Notes: a model not told the origin generated them from the letters alone. A stretch of 64,000 nucleotides of DNA from Ruminococcus_C callidus (GCF_049562855.1 NZ_CP186925.1:1-64000), one strand, 5' to 3'. Shown: positions 34,548-43,527, numbered from the stretch's first letter. Translations and numbers: made by a program.

Positions 34548-35438
34548 ATGGATAATCAGGAACAGAATCCGTCCGGCACGGAACTGGAAGCCAAGCTGGA
34601 ACAGCTGAACCGCTTTACGCGGCGTACCCTCACACAGGAGGAGGTATTCCTCTTTGATGTGCGGCTCTGTGACAATGAAATTGATCGGGACGGGGAACGC
34701 TTTTCGCTGGAGGCTCTGGAGCAGCTGAAAGCTTTGTTTGTGGGGAAAACCGGCATTTTTGACCACGATCCCAAGGGTGAAAATCAGACTGCACGAATCT
34801 ATGCTGCGGAACTGGTACAGGAGCCGGAGCGTGTGACCTCTGCCGGCGAAGTGTACACATTTCTGAAAGGGCATGCCTACATGGTACGCACCGATGCCAA
34901 TCGGGATCTGATTCGGGAAATTGACGGCGGCATCAAGAAGGAAGTGAGCATTTCCTGTGCTGCCGTATCGCAGACCTGCTCGGTCTGCGGCAGTGACCGC
35001 CGAAAGAATCCTTGTGCACACCGCGTGGGGCAGCTGTACGGGGAGAAACGCTGTCATGTGGTGCTGTCTGATGTGACAGATGCCTATGAGTGGAGTTTTG
35101 TGGCAGTGCCGGCACAGCGGGAGGCAGGGGTGACCAAGCAGTTCGGCATGGAAACCGACGGCGAACGCCGCTGCAAACAGCTGGAACAGCAGCTGCAAAA
35201 CCGGAACGCTCTGCTGAACCGCGTGGAGAACAGCCTGCGGCAGGAAATTGTGCGGCTGCGGTTTCTGGTGGAGGGCAGTGCGGCACAAGATGCGGTTTCT
35301 GCTGCGGTGGAACGCATGTCGCTGGAGGAACTGCTGGGGTTTCAGGAAACGCTCCGCACCAAGCAAAAGCATCTCTGTCAGGCACAGCTGCGGACACCGG
35401 AGCCGCAGGAACAGAACGGGGCGTTTCGAATGGGATAA
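34548..35438 (+). CDS. Phage prohead protease-like protein with coiled-coil tail
   Basis: A 296-residue protein. The N-terminal part resembles head-maturation proteases (VRLCDNEIDRDGERFSLEAL, then LFVGKTGIFDHDPKGEN with a candidate catalytic His, and VSISCAAVSQTCSVCG). A zinc-like Cys cluster (CSVCGSDRRKNPCAH) is present, and the C-terminal third is a coiled coil typical of scaffold domains. AGGAGG precedes the ATG at 34548. Protease identity is moderate. Confidence 0.6.
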   Translation: MDNQEQNPSGTELEAKLEQLNRFTRRTLTQEEVFLFDVRLCDNEIDRDGERFSLEALEQLKALFVGKTGIFDHDPKGENQTARIYAAELVQEPERVTSAGEVYTFLKGHAYMVRTDANRDLIREIDGGIKKEVSISCAAVSQTCSVCGSDRRKNPCAHRVGQLYGEKRCHVVLSDVTDAYEWSFVAVPAQREAGVTKQFGMETDGERRCKQLEQQLQNRNALLNRVENSLRQEIVRLRFLVEGSAAQDAVSAAVERMSLEELLGFQETLRTKQKHLCQAQLRTPEPQEQNGAFRMG

Positions 35439-35471
35439 GACGGTGAAACTGAAAAAACTCCGGTCTGCCCC

Positions 35472-35600
35472 TTGACAAACCGGAAAAAAATGCGTATAAT
35501 AAAAATAGAAAGAGCATACCGGTAGACGGTTGCTCCCATGTTTTAAGAGATTAAAGATGTAACCGCTTAAGTTGGTAGCTTGGGGCGGTTACTTCTTTTT
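35472..35600 (+). ncRNA. TA1 antitoxin small RNA with promoter and terminator
   Basis: Promoter TTGACA (35472-35477), 17 bases, TATAAT (35495-35500), start ~35507. The 5' end can fold as GAGCATACCG-loop-CGGTTGCTC. It ends at the hairpin 35560-35591 plus CTTCTTTTT, overlapping the stop-codon end of the opposing toxin gene. Confidence 0.72.
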
Positions 35601-35696
35601 ATGATCGTTATGGAAAATTGCGTATAGCAAAGATGCAAAAGCAATCAAAAGTGTCAAGAGAGCTAAGAGCTCTGACCAAGTCACATAATGTTCCAT
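35589..35696 (-). CDS. TA1 small hydrophobic toxin peptide (ME type)
   Basis: A 35-residue peptide: MEHYVTWSELL, one hydrophobic helix (ALLTLLIAFASLLYAIF), and the charged tail HNDHKKK. Size and layout suit Fst/TxpA or holin-like type I toxins that damage the membrane. GGGAGGTG precedes the ATG, and the leader carries CTCCCATGTAC...GTACGTTGGGAG, which would hide the ribosome site. The toxin promoter is TTGACA (35808-35803), 18 bases, TATAAT (35784-35779). The convergent small RNA of TA1 covers its 3' end. Identical in sequence to TA3. Confidence 0.75.
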   Translation of the reverse strand: MEHYVTWSELLALLTLLIAFASLLYAIFHNDHKKK

Positions 35697-35842
35697 AGCA
35701 TCACCTCCCAACGTACAAAATTGTACATGGGAGCAGGAAACGAAACCGTCCACCGTTTTCGGTATGCCCTAGGGCTTTATTATAGCATATCCTGTCGAAT
35801 TTTGTCAAGACAGCAAAACCGAAAAAAACGCCGGTCTGCCCC

Positions 35843-35970
35843 TTGACAAACCGGAGAAAAATGCGTATAATAAAAATAGAAAGAGCATACCGGTAGACGG
35901 TTGCTCCCAATTTAAGAATGGCTTTTAGAAATAGCCGCCCTATGTGGAAGTGGGGCGGTTATTTCCGTTT
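35843..35970 (+). ncRNA. TA2 antitoxin small RNA
   Basis: Promoter TTGACA (35843-35848), 17 bases, TATAAT (35866-35871). The 5' GAGCATACCGGTAGACGGTT segment matches the other antitoxins. Terminator stem AATAGCCGCCC / GGGGCGGTTATT at 35929-35962. Confidence 0.7.
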
Positions 35971-36054
35971 GTTTTGAGAGTTTAAGTAAGCAAGATATGC
36001 CTTAAAGACATCACAAACAATGCTGACAAGCTTGACAATCATATCAAGTTTCAT
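35959..36054 (-). CDS. TA2 small hydrophobic toxin peptide (KRK type)
   Basis: A 31-residue peptide, MKLDMIVKLVSIVCDVFKAY followed by LAYLNSQNKRK: one membrane helix and a basic tail, unlike the ME type but in the same genetic setting. ATG at 36054 (an ATG two codons earlier is closer to GGGAG). The leader stem GCTCCCAGAAGGGAG hides the ribosome site. Promoter TTGACA (36150-36145), 18 bases, TATAAT (36126-36121). Confidence 0.65.
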   Translation of the reverse strand: MKLDMIVKLVSIVCDVFKAYLAYLNSQNKRK

Positions 36055-36184
36055 ATGCATACACTCCCTTCTGGGAGCGTGGATTAACCGCCTACCGTTT
36101 TCGGTATGCCCTAGGGCTTTATTATAGCATAGTCTGCCGAATTTTGTCAAGACAGCAAAACCGAAAAAAACGCCGGTCTGCCCC

Positions 36185-36313
36185 TTGACAAACCGGAGAA
36201 AAATGCGTATAATAAAAATAGAAAGAGCATACCGGCAGACGGTTGCTCCCATGTTTTAAGAGATTAAAGATGTAACCGCTTAAGTTGGTAGCTTGGGGCG
36301 GTTACTTCTTTTT
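36185..36313 (+). ncRNA. TA3 antitoxin small RNA
   Basis: Promoter TTGACA (36185-36190), 17 bases, TATAAT (36208-36213). The transcript body is almost identical to TA1 and ends in a GCGGTTAC stem plus CTTCTTTTT. Confidence 0.72.
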
Positions 36314-36409
36314 ATGATCGTTATGGAAAATTGCGTATAGCAAAGATGCAAAAGCAATCAAAAGTGTCAAGAGAGCTAAGAGCTCTGACCAAGTCACATA
36401 ATGTTCCAT
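36302..36409 (-). CDS. TA3 small hydrophobic toxin peptide (ME type)
   Basis: The same 35-residue peptide as TA1 (MEHYVTWSELL...HNDHKKK). Promoter TTGACA (36521-36516), 18 bases, TATAAT (36497-36492). TA1 and TA3 are recent duplicates, whereas the TA2 unit between them carries a different peptide. Confidence 0.75.
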   Translation of the reverse strand: MEHYVTWSELLALLTLLIAFASLLYAIFHNDHKKK

Positions 36410-36554
36410 AGCATCACCTCCCAACGTACAAAATTGTACATGGGAGCAGGAAACGAAACCGTCCACCGTTTTCGGTATGCCCTAGGGCTTTATTATAGCA
36501 TATCCTGTCGAATTTTGTCAAGACAGCAAAACTGAAAAAACGCCGGTCTGCCCC

Positions 36555-36676
36555 TTGACAAACCGGAAAAAAATGCGTATAATAAAAATAGAAAGAGCAT
36601 ACCGGCAGACGGTTGCTCCCACGATAGTTGTTAAGAAATAACTGCCTATTTGCGAGAGGGGCGGTTATTTCTTTTT
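36555..36676 (+). ncRNA. TA4 antitoxin small RNA
   Basis: Promoter TTGACA (36555-36560), 17 bases, TATAAT (36578-36583). Terminator stem TAACTGCC / GGGCGGTTA followed by TTTCTTTTT. Confidence 0.7.
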
Positions 36677-36772
36677 ATGATCGTCATGGAAAATGTGATA
36701 CAACAGCGTTGTAAATGTAACCAAGAACGTCAGAAATGCAAAAAGCTCTGACCAAGTTACGTAATGTTCCAT
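36665..36772 (-). CDS. TA4 small hydrophobic toxin peptide (ME type)
   Basis: A 35-residue variant: MEHYVTWSELF, helix AFLTFLVTFTTLLYHIF, tail HDDHKKK. The leader hairpin is CTCCCACGTAT...ATACGATGGGAG: relative to TA1 both sides of the stem have changed together, which supports the structure. Promoter TTGACA (36882-36877), 18 bases, TATAAT (36858-36853). Confidence 0.75.
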   Translation of the reverse strand: MEHYVTWSELFAFLTFLVTFTTLLYHIFHDDHKKK

Positions 36773-36916
36773 AGCATCACCTCCCATCGTATGCAGATAC
36801 GTGGGAGCAGGAAACGAAACCGTCCACCGTTTTCGGTATGCCCTAGGGCTTTATTATAGCATATCCTGTCGAATTTTGTCAAGACAGCAAAACCGAAAAA
36901 AACGCCGGTCTGCCTC

Positions 36917-37047
36917 TTGACAAACCGGAGAAAAATGCGTATAATAAAAATAGAAAGAGCATACCGGCAGACGGTTGCTCCCATGTTTAGGAAAGTTAAA
37001 GAATTAACCGTCTCTAGTTTGGTCGCTGAGGGCGGTTATTTCTTTTT
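36917..37047 (+). ncRNA. TA5 antitoxin small RNA
   Basis: Promoter TTGACA (36917-36922), 17 bases, TATAAT (36940-36945). Terminator stem TTAACCGTC / GGCGGTTA with TTTCTTTTT. Confidence 0.7.
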
Positions 37048-37143
37048 ATGATCGTCATGGAAAATTGCGTATAGCAAAGATGCAAAAGCAATCAAAAGTG
37101 TCAAGAGAGCTAAGAGTTCTGACCAAGTCACATAATGTTCCAT
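37036..37143 (-). CDS. TA5 small hydrophobic toxin peptide (ME type)
   Basis: A 35-residue peptide, as TA1 but with HDDHKKK at the end. Promoter TGTCAA/ATTATA on the plus strand at 37250-37255 and 37226-37231, that is TTGACA-18-TATAAT on the minus strand. Outermost unit of the first array, next to the guaB terminator. Confidence 0.74.
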   Translation of the reverse strand: MEHYVTWSELLALLTLLIAFASLLYAIFHDDHKKK

Positions 37144-37278
37144 AGTATCACCTCCCATCGTACAAAATTGTACATGGGAGCAGGAAACGAAACCGTCCAC
37201 CGTTTTCGGTATGCCCTAGGGCTTTATTATAGCATATCTGATCGAATCCTGTCAAGAAAAATCAAACACACCAACAAA

Positions 37279-37311
37279 AAAAGCGGTATACCTTTCTGGT
37301 ACACCGCTTTT
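37279..37311 (-). terminator. Terminator of guaB
   Basis: AAAAGCGGT(A)TACC - loop - GGTACACCGCTTTT, 35 bases past the guaB stop. Confidence 0.8.
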
Positions 37312-37344
37312 CTTATTGACTACAGGCACATGCCTGTGCGTATT

Positions 37345-38811
37345 TTAGGAATGTGTCGAATAGTTCGGAGCTTCCTTGGTGATCTGAATATCATGCGGGT
37401 GGCTCTCCAGCAGACCGGCGTTGGTGATCTGTACGAACTTTGCCTTTTCGTGGAGCAGCTCAATGGTCTTGCAGCCGCAGTAACCCATACCGGAGCGAAT
37501 ACCGCCTACCAGCTGGAACACGGAATCGGCAACACTGCCCTTGTACGGCACACGACCTTCTACGCCCTCCGGCACCAGCTTCTTGGCACCCTCCTGGAAG
37601 TATCTGTCCTTGGAACCATTTGCCATAGCAGCCAGACTGCCCATGCCGCGGTATACCTTGAAGGAACGTCCCTGATAGATCTCGGTTTCTCCCGGAGATT
37701 CCTCACAGCCAGCCAGCAGTGAGCCCAGCATAACGACATTTGCACCGGCAGCCAGAGCCTTTACAATGTCGCCGGAGTACTTGATACCGCCGTCTGCGAT
37801 GACCGGAATGTTGTGCTTCTTTGCCACCTGAGCCACGTCATAGACTGCGGTGATCTGCGGCACGCCGATGCCGGCAACGATACGGGTGGTACAAATGGAG
37901 CCAGGTCCGATGCCGACCTTGACAGCGTCTGCACCGGCTTCGATCAGAGCCTCTGCTGCTTCTGCGGTAGCGATGTTTCCGGCGATGACCGGTACATGCG
38001 GAAATGCTTCCTTGACCTTTTTCAGGGTAGTCATGATGTTCTTGCTGTGACCGTGTGCAGAGTCCAGAACCAGCACGTCTACCTGTGCATCTACCAGAGC
38101 GTGAGCACGTTCCAGAACATTTGCGGTGATGCCGATCGCAGCACCGCAGAGCAGGCGACCCTTTTCGTCGCGGGCAGAGTTCGGGAACTGTACTGCCTTT
38201 TCAATATCCTTAATGGTGATCAGGCCCTTGAGGTAGCCTTCTTCATCCACCAGCGGCAGCTTTTCGATCTTGTGCTTGCGGAGAATCGCCTGTGCTTCTT
38301 CCATAGTCGTGCCTACCGGAGCCGTGATCAGGTGATCCTTGGTCATTACTTCCGAGATCGGGCCGTTATAGTCGGACAGGAACCGCATGTCACGGTTGGT
38401 GATGATGCCCACCAGCTTGCCCACATTATCTACGATCGGCACGCCGGAGATCTTGTACTTGCCCATCAGAGCGTTGGCATCAGATACCAGATGATTTTCC
38501 GTCAGGGAGAACGGGTTGACGATAACGCCGTTTTCCGAACGCTTTACCTTATCCACCTCGTCTGCCTGCTGTTCGATGCTCATGTTCTTGTGAATGATAC
38601 CGATGCCGCCTTCACGGGCAATGGCAATTGCCATTCTGGCTTCGGTGACGGTGTCCATTGCCGCAGTCATGATCGGGTTGTTGAGCCAGACATTGCCGGC
38701 AAGTCTTGTCCGCAGTTCGATCATGTTCGGTGTTACGTCCGATTCTGCCGGAATCAACAGCACGTCGTCGAATGTCAGTCCCTGTTTTCCAAACTTTTCA
38801 CACAGTTCCAT
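37345..38811 (-). CDS. guaB: IMP dehydrogenase
   Basis: Oxidises IMP to XMP with NAD+, the committed step to GMP. The 488 residues are the normal length. The N-terminal barrel part has LTFDDVLLIPAES. Two CBS domains occupy roughly 93-205 (ISGVPIVDN, IEKLPLVDEEG). The catalytic loop is GIGPGSICTTR, the flap follows YRGMGS, and there is a C-terminal ISCHARGE-like GIRSGMGYCG. Monocistronic, with its own promoter ~360 bases upstream and MITE B4 inside the leader. Confidence 0.97.
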   Translation of the reverse strand: MELCEKFGKQGLTFDDVLLIPAESDVTPNMIELRTRLAGNVWLNNPIMTAAMDTVTEARMAIAIAREGGIGIIHKNMSIEQQADEVDKVKRSENGVIVNPFSLTENHLVSDANALMGKYKISGVPIVDNVGKLVGIITNRDMRFLSDYNGPISEVMTKDHLITAPVGTTMEEAQAILRKHKIEKLPLVDEEGYLKGLITIKDIEKAVQFPNSARDEKGRLLCGAAIGITANVLERAHALVDAQVDVLVLDSAHGHSKNIMTTLKKVKEAFPHVPVIAGNIATAEAAEALIEAGADAVKVGIGPGSICTTRIVAGIGVPQITAVYDVAQVAKKHNIPVIADGGIKYSGDIVKALAAGANVVMLGSLLAGCEESPGETEIYQGRSFKVYRGMGSLAAMANGSKDRYFQEGAKKLVPEGVEGRVPYKGSVADSVFQLVGGIRSGMGYCGCKTIELLHEKAKFVQITNAGLLESHPHDIQITKEAPNYSTHS

Positions 38812-38864
38812 TGAATGACCTCCTCAATCTTCCGAAGATCAGTTCTGCAAAGGTCTGCCGCTAA

Positions 38865-39036
38865 GGCAATACCGCACAAAGAGCGTCTGGCGACTTTGCA
38901 CGCCATCTGCTTGCAAATTTTCCGTCATATTTCACAAAAATGCTCGTGAATACATCAAGTATTCACTCCGCTTTTTGTTTCATCTGACGAAAAATTTGAC
39001 GACGCATCTGCCGCACAATCTTTGTGCGGTATTGCC
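38865..39036. mobile_element. MITE B4 (172 bp) in the guaB leader
   Basis: GGCAATACC-ended MITE with GCTAA on both sides (38860-38864 and 39037-39041). It lies between the guaB promoter and its start codon, so its hairpin is transcribed in the mRNA leader. Confidence 0.92.
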
Positions 39037-39119
39037 GCTAAAAATACAGAGTGGTGCGTGCCTTCCGCAAAGCTGTCTTTTCGTTTTGTGGTTCTGACGC
39101 GTGGCATCAGAATTCCAGA

Positions 39120-39150
39120 GAACCTGTCCGCAGGATAGACAGACAGGTTC
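39120..39150 (-). promoter_or_regulatory. Hairpin in the guaB leader
   Basis: GAACCTGTC at 39120-39128 pairs with GACAGGTTC at 39142-39150, near the 5' end of the leader. No known riboswitch class was recognised in the surrounding ~130 bases. Confidence 0.5.
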
Positions 39151-39170
39151 GTCAATAGGTTATTGTATTT

Positions 39171-39199
39171 ATGATACTCTTTTTTTGTCGCTTTGTCAA
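39171..39199 (-). promoter_or_regulatory. Sigma-A promoter of guaB
   Basis: TTGACA (39199-39194), 17 bases and TATCAT (39176-39171) on the minus strand. Confidence 0.65.
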
Positions 39200-39320
39200 G
39201 GCTTTGGGGGAATCTTCGGGGAATTTAACATGTTTGCTAAAATTCTGCCTTATTTTCTCCAGCAGCTGTCAGAGCAGCACGCAGCAGTGTTCCCGACAGA
39301 CGGACAGGACGGAAACAGAC

Positions 39321-39441
39321 GGCAATACCGCACAAAGAGCGTCTGGCGACTTTGCACGCCATCTGCTTGCAAATTTTCCTTCAGAGCCTGTTTCGTATCT
39401 TCCCGCACGCATCTGTCGCACAATCTTTGTGCGGTATTGCC
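39321..39441. mobile_element. MITE B5, internally deleted (121 bp)
   Basis: The same GGCAATACCGCACAAAGAGCG and GCGGTATTGCC ends as the 172-bp copies, but the middle is replaced by a shorter unrelated stretch (TTCAGAGCCTGTTTCGTATC). No clear target duplication. Confidence 0.85.
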
Positions 39442-39779
39442 GGATATATTTTGCGGGGAAATGGAGTGCTGTGTCCGTTTCTTTTTGCAACAGGTGAATG
39501 CAGACATTTGTTCTTTCTATTTATATTGTGCGGCGGCGAAAATTTTTGACTAAGGGGGGATTTTGTGAAGCCGAATATATCACCCACAGCCTGCCCTCTT
39601 TCCCGTCGAAATCGCCAAAAATTTTTCTACATTCTGCTTTTCTTTAAGAATTCTTTAAGCAAACGCCTTTATACTGGATAACAACAGGAAGACAGGCTGC
39701 GAAAACCTGTCAACAGCTTCTCGCATTCCAATTCCCGCCTTGCGGCAGACGCCGCTGTTCCGAGGGCAGGGGAAAATAA

Positions 39780-39952
39780 GGGAACACTGAATAAAGCTTG
39801 TGCGTAAGATGCGTAGTCAGATTTTTCGGCAGATTGCACAGAAATTCCGCAGGCAGACTTGGTGTCTGGCAAGGGATTTCTGGGCAATATGACGGAAAAT
39901 CTGCAAGCAGATTGCGTGCAAAGCCGTCAGGCGGGCTTTATGCAGTGTTTCC
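39780..39952. mobile_element. MITE A2 (173 bp, GGGAACACTG / CAGTGTTTCC ends)
   Basis: Second full-length A-type copy, inverted relative to A1, with near-matching flanks ATAA and ATAG. It lies 42 bases upstream of the dockerin-protein start, so it falls in that leader if transcription begins near TATACT at 39670. Confidence 0.82.
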
Positions 39953-39993
39953 ATAGCTCCGCAACAGACTGCATCAAAGGAGAAGTGAATAAT

Positions 39994-42900
39994 ATGAAGA
40001 AACAACCCCACCGCTATATGCGGAAAACAGCAGCAGGCATGGTTGCTTTGTCCATGCTCTGTGCCGCAGCGATTCCCTGCGTACTGGCTATGCCGGCAGG
40101 AGCCGCAAGTGCCTCCGGTGATCTGAACGGGGACGGCTCTGTCACTGCCGCAGACGCTGCCATTTTGCAGACTGCTCTGCTGGGCAGTTCCAAGCTGACT
40201 GCCCGGCAGTATGCCAACGCCGATGTCACCGGTGACGGTGCTGTCAACGGTCTGGACTTGTCCCGCCTGCGGCAGATGATCGCCACTGTACCGGTCAGCG
40301 ATGCCATTGCCATTCACCTGAGCGACAGCGGCATTACCGTAGAGGGCGACACCAAGGGTGTCACTGCTGTTTCCGGAAAAACCGTGACCATTTCCGCCTC
40401 CGGCAACTACACCGTAGACGGCACCATTACAGACGGACAGATTCTGGTCAATGTGGCAGATCCCACTGCGGATTCTGATGCGGTTTCCCTGTACTTGCAG
40501 GGCGTGACCATGACATCTTCCACCGGTGCTCCCTGCATTCTGGGACAGAGTGCAGGGAAGCTGAAGCTGACCTGCTCCGGCATCAACACCCTGACTGACA
40601 CGGCGGCAGCTGTCAACGCCGACACCAGCGGTGTCATCTACGGCGACTGTGACATTACCGTCACCAAGAACAGCACCGGCACCCTGAACATCACCAGCAG
40701 CATGAACACGGCGATCCGTTCCAAGGACGACATCAAGCTGAACGGCGGCGGCATCAGCATCAACACAGATGTCGATGCCACTTCTGACGCCGATGCCATT
40801 CGGGCAAATAATACACTGGAAATAGACGGTGCTTCGGTGACCGTGACTTCTTCCGCAGACGGTCTGAAATCCTCCAAGGAGGACGTTTCCATTCTGTCCG
40901 GCAAAGTCAGCATCAAGGCAGGCAATGATGCCGTGCAGGCTGCCACAGCCCTGAACATCTCCGGCGGTACGGTGACCGCCAGCGGTGACCGCGGCTTTAC
41001 GCTGAACGAAAACGGCGTGCTTGCCATTACCGGCGGCGATGTGCTGGCAACGGCGACAGACTACGCATTGGGCATGGATTCTGCCGGTACAGCTGTGACT
41101 GTGGACACTTCCAGCTGCACACAGGGCGTGGTACAGCTGGACTATGCGGCAGAGTGGAAAAAGAGCAATGCTGTGACTCTGAAAAAGGGCAGCAGCACTG
41201 TCTTTGAAATGACACCGAACAAGAAGTACACCTATGTGCTGGCAAGCAGCAGCAGCCTTTCCGGTTCGGACAGCTACACTCTATACACCGGCGGCACCCA
41301 GATGACACACGACGGTTCCGATAACGGCACCTTTGCCATGACCGGCACCCTCACCAAGTTCACCGGCGTACAGGAACTCACCGGCGGCAGCGTGACACCG
41401 ACGGATGACACTGTGGCAACGGCTCTGGTCTACAGCGGCAGCAGCGTCACAGCGACCAACGCTTCCGGCAGTGTAGTTTCCAACCCCTCGAACCTGACGA
41501 TCTCCGGAGCCAATGTAACGGTTACCGCTTCCGGCGAACTCTCTGTCAGCGGTGAAAGCACCAGCGGACAGCTTGCCGTCAACGTGGATAAGACCGCGGA
41601 ACCGGAGGGCAAAGTGGTGCTGAATCTGGAGGGACTGACCTTGTCCAACGACAGCGTTGCCCCGATCTATGTGGAGGCGATCGGTGACGAAGTGCAGATC
41701 TCTGCCAAGAACGGCACGACCAATACCATTTCTGACGGCACGTCCCACACGGACACCTATGTGGACAGCGATGGCAACACCAATCCTGTCAACGGGGCGA
41801 TCTTCTCCCGCGACGACCTGAAACTGAAGGGCAAGGGTACGCTGATCGTCAACGGCAACACCGAGGACGGCATCGTCTGCAAGAACGACCTGAAGATCTG
41901 GAACGGCAGCATTACCGTCAACGCCGCAGATGACGGCATTCGCGGCAACGACTCCGTCCGCATCGGCGACCCTGATGCTACCGATTACAGCACTCTGTCT
42001 GTGACGGTGAACACCAACAACGGCAGCACCGGCGGCGACGGCATCAAGAGCAACTCCACCGAAACGGATAAGGGCTATATCACCATCAACGGCGGTACAG
42101 TCAACATCAATTCTTATGCAGACGGCATTCAGGCAGAGCAGACCTTCACCATGAACGGCGGCGACCTGAATATTACCACATATCAGGGCTCTGACTTTTC
42201 CGGCAATGCTTCCGGCGGCTGGGGCGGCGGCATGGGCGGTGACGGCAACTCCGGCAAGACTGACATCAGTGCCAAGGGCATCAAAGCAGTCGGGCTGTAT
42301 GATGAGACCGGCACCACATGGCAAAGCGGCGGCAACCTGATTATCAACGGCGGTACGATCACCATTGACTCCTCCGACGACAGCCTGCACTGCGGCGGCG
42401 ATATGCAGCTGCTGGGCGGCAGCATGACCCTTGCCACCGCAGACGACGGTGCACACAGTGACCACGCTCTGATTATCGGCAGCACCGGCGGCGATGATGA
42501 CACTCCCTATGTGAACATCACCAAGTCCTATGAGGGCATTGAGGGTGTGGATATTACCCAGAACAGCGGTACTGTTATGGTAACCTCCAGCGACGACGGC
42601 TACAATGCCGCAGGCGGTTCCGACAGCAGCGGCAACCATAACAACGGCGGCTGGGGACAAGGCGGCTGGGGCGGCCCCGGCGGCGGAAACTCCAGTAACG
42701 GCAGTCAGACCATGACCTTTAACGGCGGTTATACCTATGTCAATGCAGCCGGCGACGGGCTGGACTCCAACGGCAACATTTCCTTCAACGGCGGCTATGT
42801 CTTTGTTTCCCAGACCGGCGGCGGAAACGGCCCGCTGGACTGCGGCGACAGCAATAACTCGATCACCTATTCCGGCGGCACCGTCATTGCAGCCGGCAGC

Positions 42901-43230
42901 AGTGATATGTTCGAAACACCCAGCAGCTATTCTTTCCTGTCCCAGACTTCTGTTTCTGCCGGACAGACCATTACCTTTACAGATGCCAGCGGCAACGTGC
43001 TTGCCACATTTACCCTGCCCAATGGCTCTGCGGAAATGGTAATGTCCAGCAAGGAATCCAGTGTGACCTGCTATACCGGCGGCACGCTCTCCGGCACGAC
43101 ATATTTCGCAAGTCAGGACGACACAGACCGCTGCGGCTACGGCGGAACCATTAGCGGTGGTACGACCGTTTCTGCAAGTTCCGGCGGCAACGGCGGCTGG
43201 GGCGGCGGCGGAAACAACCGCCCGTTCTAA
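39994..43230 (+). CDS. Secreted dockerin protein with duplicated DUF4353 carbohydrate-binding-like domains
   Basis: A 1078-residue exported protein. The signal peptide is ~1-37 (ends AGAASA). A dockerin lies at the N-terminus rather than the C-terminus, with two calcium loops (DLNGDGSVTAADAAILQTAL and DVTGDGAVNGLDLSRLRQMI, ~40-105). Two beta-helix-like DUF4353 units follow (IHLSDSGITVEG onward, and ALVYSGSSVTATNASG onward), with repeated turns such as GGTVNINSYADGIQAE. The Gly-rich stretches include GGWGGG. AGGAG precedes the ATG by about eleven bases. It may attach to a cohesin, as in cellulosome-like complexes. The open frame extends upstream into MITE A2, which is not coding. Confidence 0.87.
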   Translation: MKKQPHRYMRKTAAGMVALSMLCAAAIPCVLAMPAGAASASGDLNGDGSVTAADAAILQTALLGSSKLTARQYANADVTGDGAVNGLDLSRLRQMIATVPVSDAIAIHLSDSGITVEGDTKGVTAVSGKTVTISASGNYTVDGTITDGQILVNVADPTADSDAVSLYLQGVTMTSSTGAPCILGQSAGKLKLTCSGINTLTDTAAAVNADTSGVIYGDCDITVTKNSTGTLNITSSMNTAIRSKDDIKLNGGGISINTDVDATSDADAIRANNTLEIDGASVTVTSSADGLKSSKEDVSILSGKVSIKAGNDAVQAATALNISGGTVTASGDRGFTLNENGVLAITGGDVLATATDYALGMDSAGTAVTVDTSSCTQGVVQLDYAAEWKKSNAVTLKKGSSTVFEMTPNKKYTYVLASSSSLSGSDSYTLYTGGTQMTHDGSDNGTFAMTGTLTKFTGVQELTGGSVTPTDDTVATALVYSGSSVTATNASGSVVSNPSNLTISGANVTVTASGELSVSGESTSGQLAVNVDKTAEPEGKVVLNLEGLTLSNDSVAPIYVEAIGDEVQISAKNGTTNTISDGTSHTDTYVDSDGNTNPVNGAIFSRDDLKLKGKGTLIVNGNTEDGIVCKNDLKIWNGSITVNAADDGIRGNDSVRIGDPDATDYSTLSVTVNTNNGSTGGDGIKSNSTETDKGYITINGGTVNINSYADGIQAEQTFTMNGGDLNITTYQGSDFSGNASGGWGGGMGGDGNSGKTDISAKGIKAVGLYDETGTTWQSGGNLIINGGTITIDSSDDSLHCGGDMQLLGGSMTLATADDGAHSDHALIIGSTGGDDDTPYVNITKSYEGIEGVDITQNSGTVMVTSSDDGYNAAGGSDSSGNHNNGGWGQGGWGGPGGGNSSNGSQTMTFNGGYTYVNAAGDGLDSNGNISFNGGYVFVSQTGGGNGPLDCGDSNNSITYSGGTVIAAGSSDMFETPSSYSFLSQTSVSAGQTITFTDASGNVLATFTLPNGSAEMVMSSKESSVTCYTGGTLSGTTYFASQDDTDRCGYGGTISGGTTVSASSGGNGGWGGGGNNRPF

Positions 43231-43359
43231 GGCAATACCGCAAAACAGTTTCCGGAGCGTGTTCGCATAAACGCTCTGTATTTTCTCTCTTGAAATAGTG
43301 CCTGTAGAAGCAGGAATGCCCATTTTCCCCTCAGGGCAGCATTCACTGCTGCCGCAGTA

Positions 43360-43399
43360 AAAAAGCGGAGATCCGGTTTTCATCGGATCTCCGCTTTTT
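43360..43399 (+). terminator. Terminator after the dockerin/DUF4353 gene
   Basis: AAAAAGCGGAGATCCG - loop - CGGATCTCCGCTTTTT, a 16-bp stem. A lone MITE half-end (GGCAATACCGC at 43231) directly follows the stop codon. Confidence 0.88.
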
Positions 43400-43527
43400 G
43401 TGTTTATTGGGTGTGCCTTGACAATGTTCGACAGGGTATGCTATAATAAAGTCCTAGGGCATACCGAAAACGGTAGGCGGTTCATCCATGCTCCCATGTA
43501 CAATTTTGTACGTTGGGAGGTGATGCT

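Noticed and set aside
39041..39170. Purine-type riboswitch in the guaB leader
   Set aside because: None of the conserved loop sequences of known purine, ZTP, PRPP or guanidine classes could be matched by eye; kept only as an unassigned hairpin.
41281..43383. 700-residue open frame antisense to the dockerin/DUF4353 gene
   Set aside because: Low-complexity Ala/Gly/Val frame caused by GC-rich codon bias of the real gene; no ribosome site or family.
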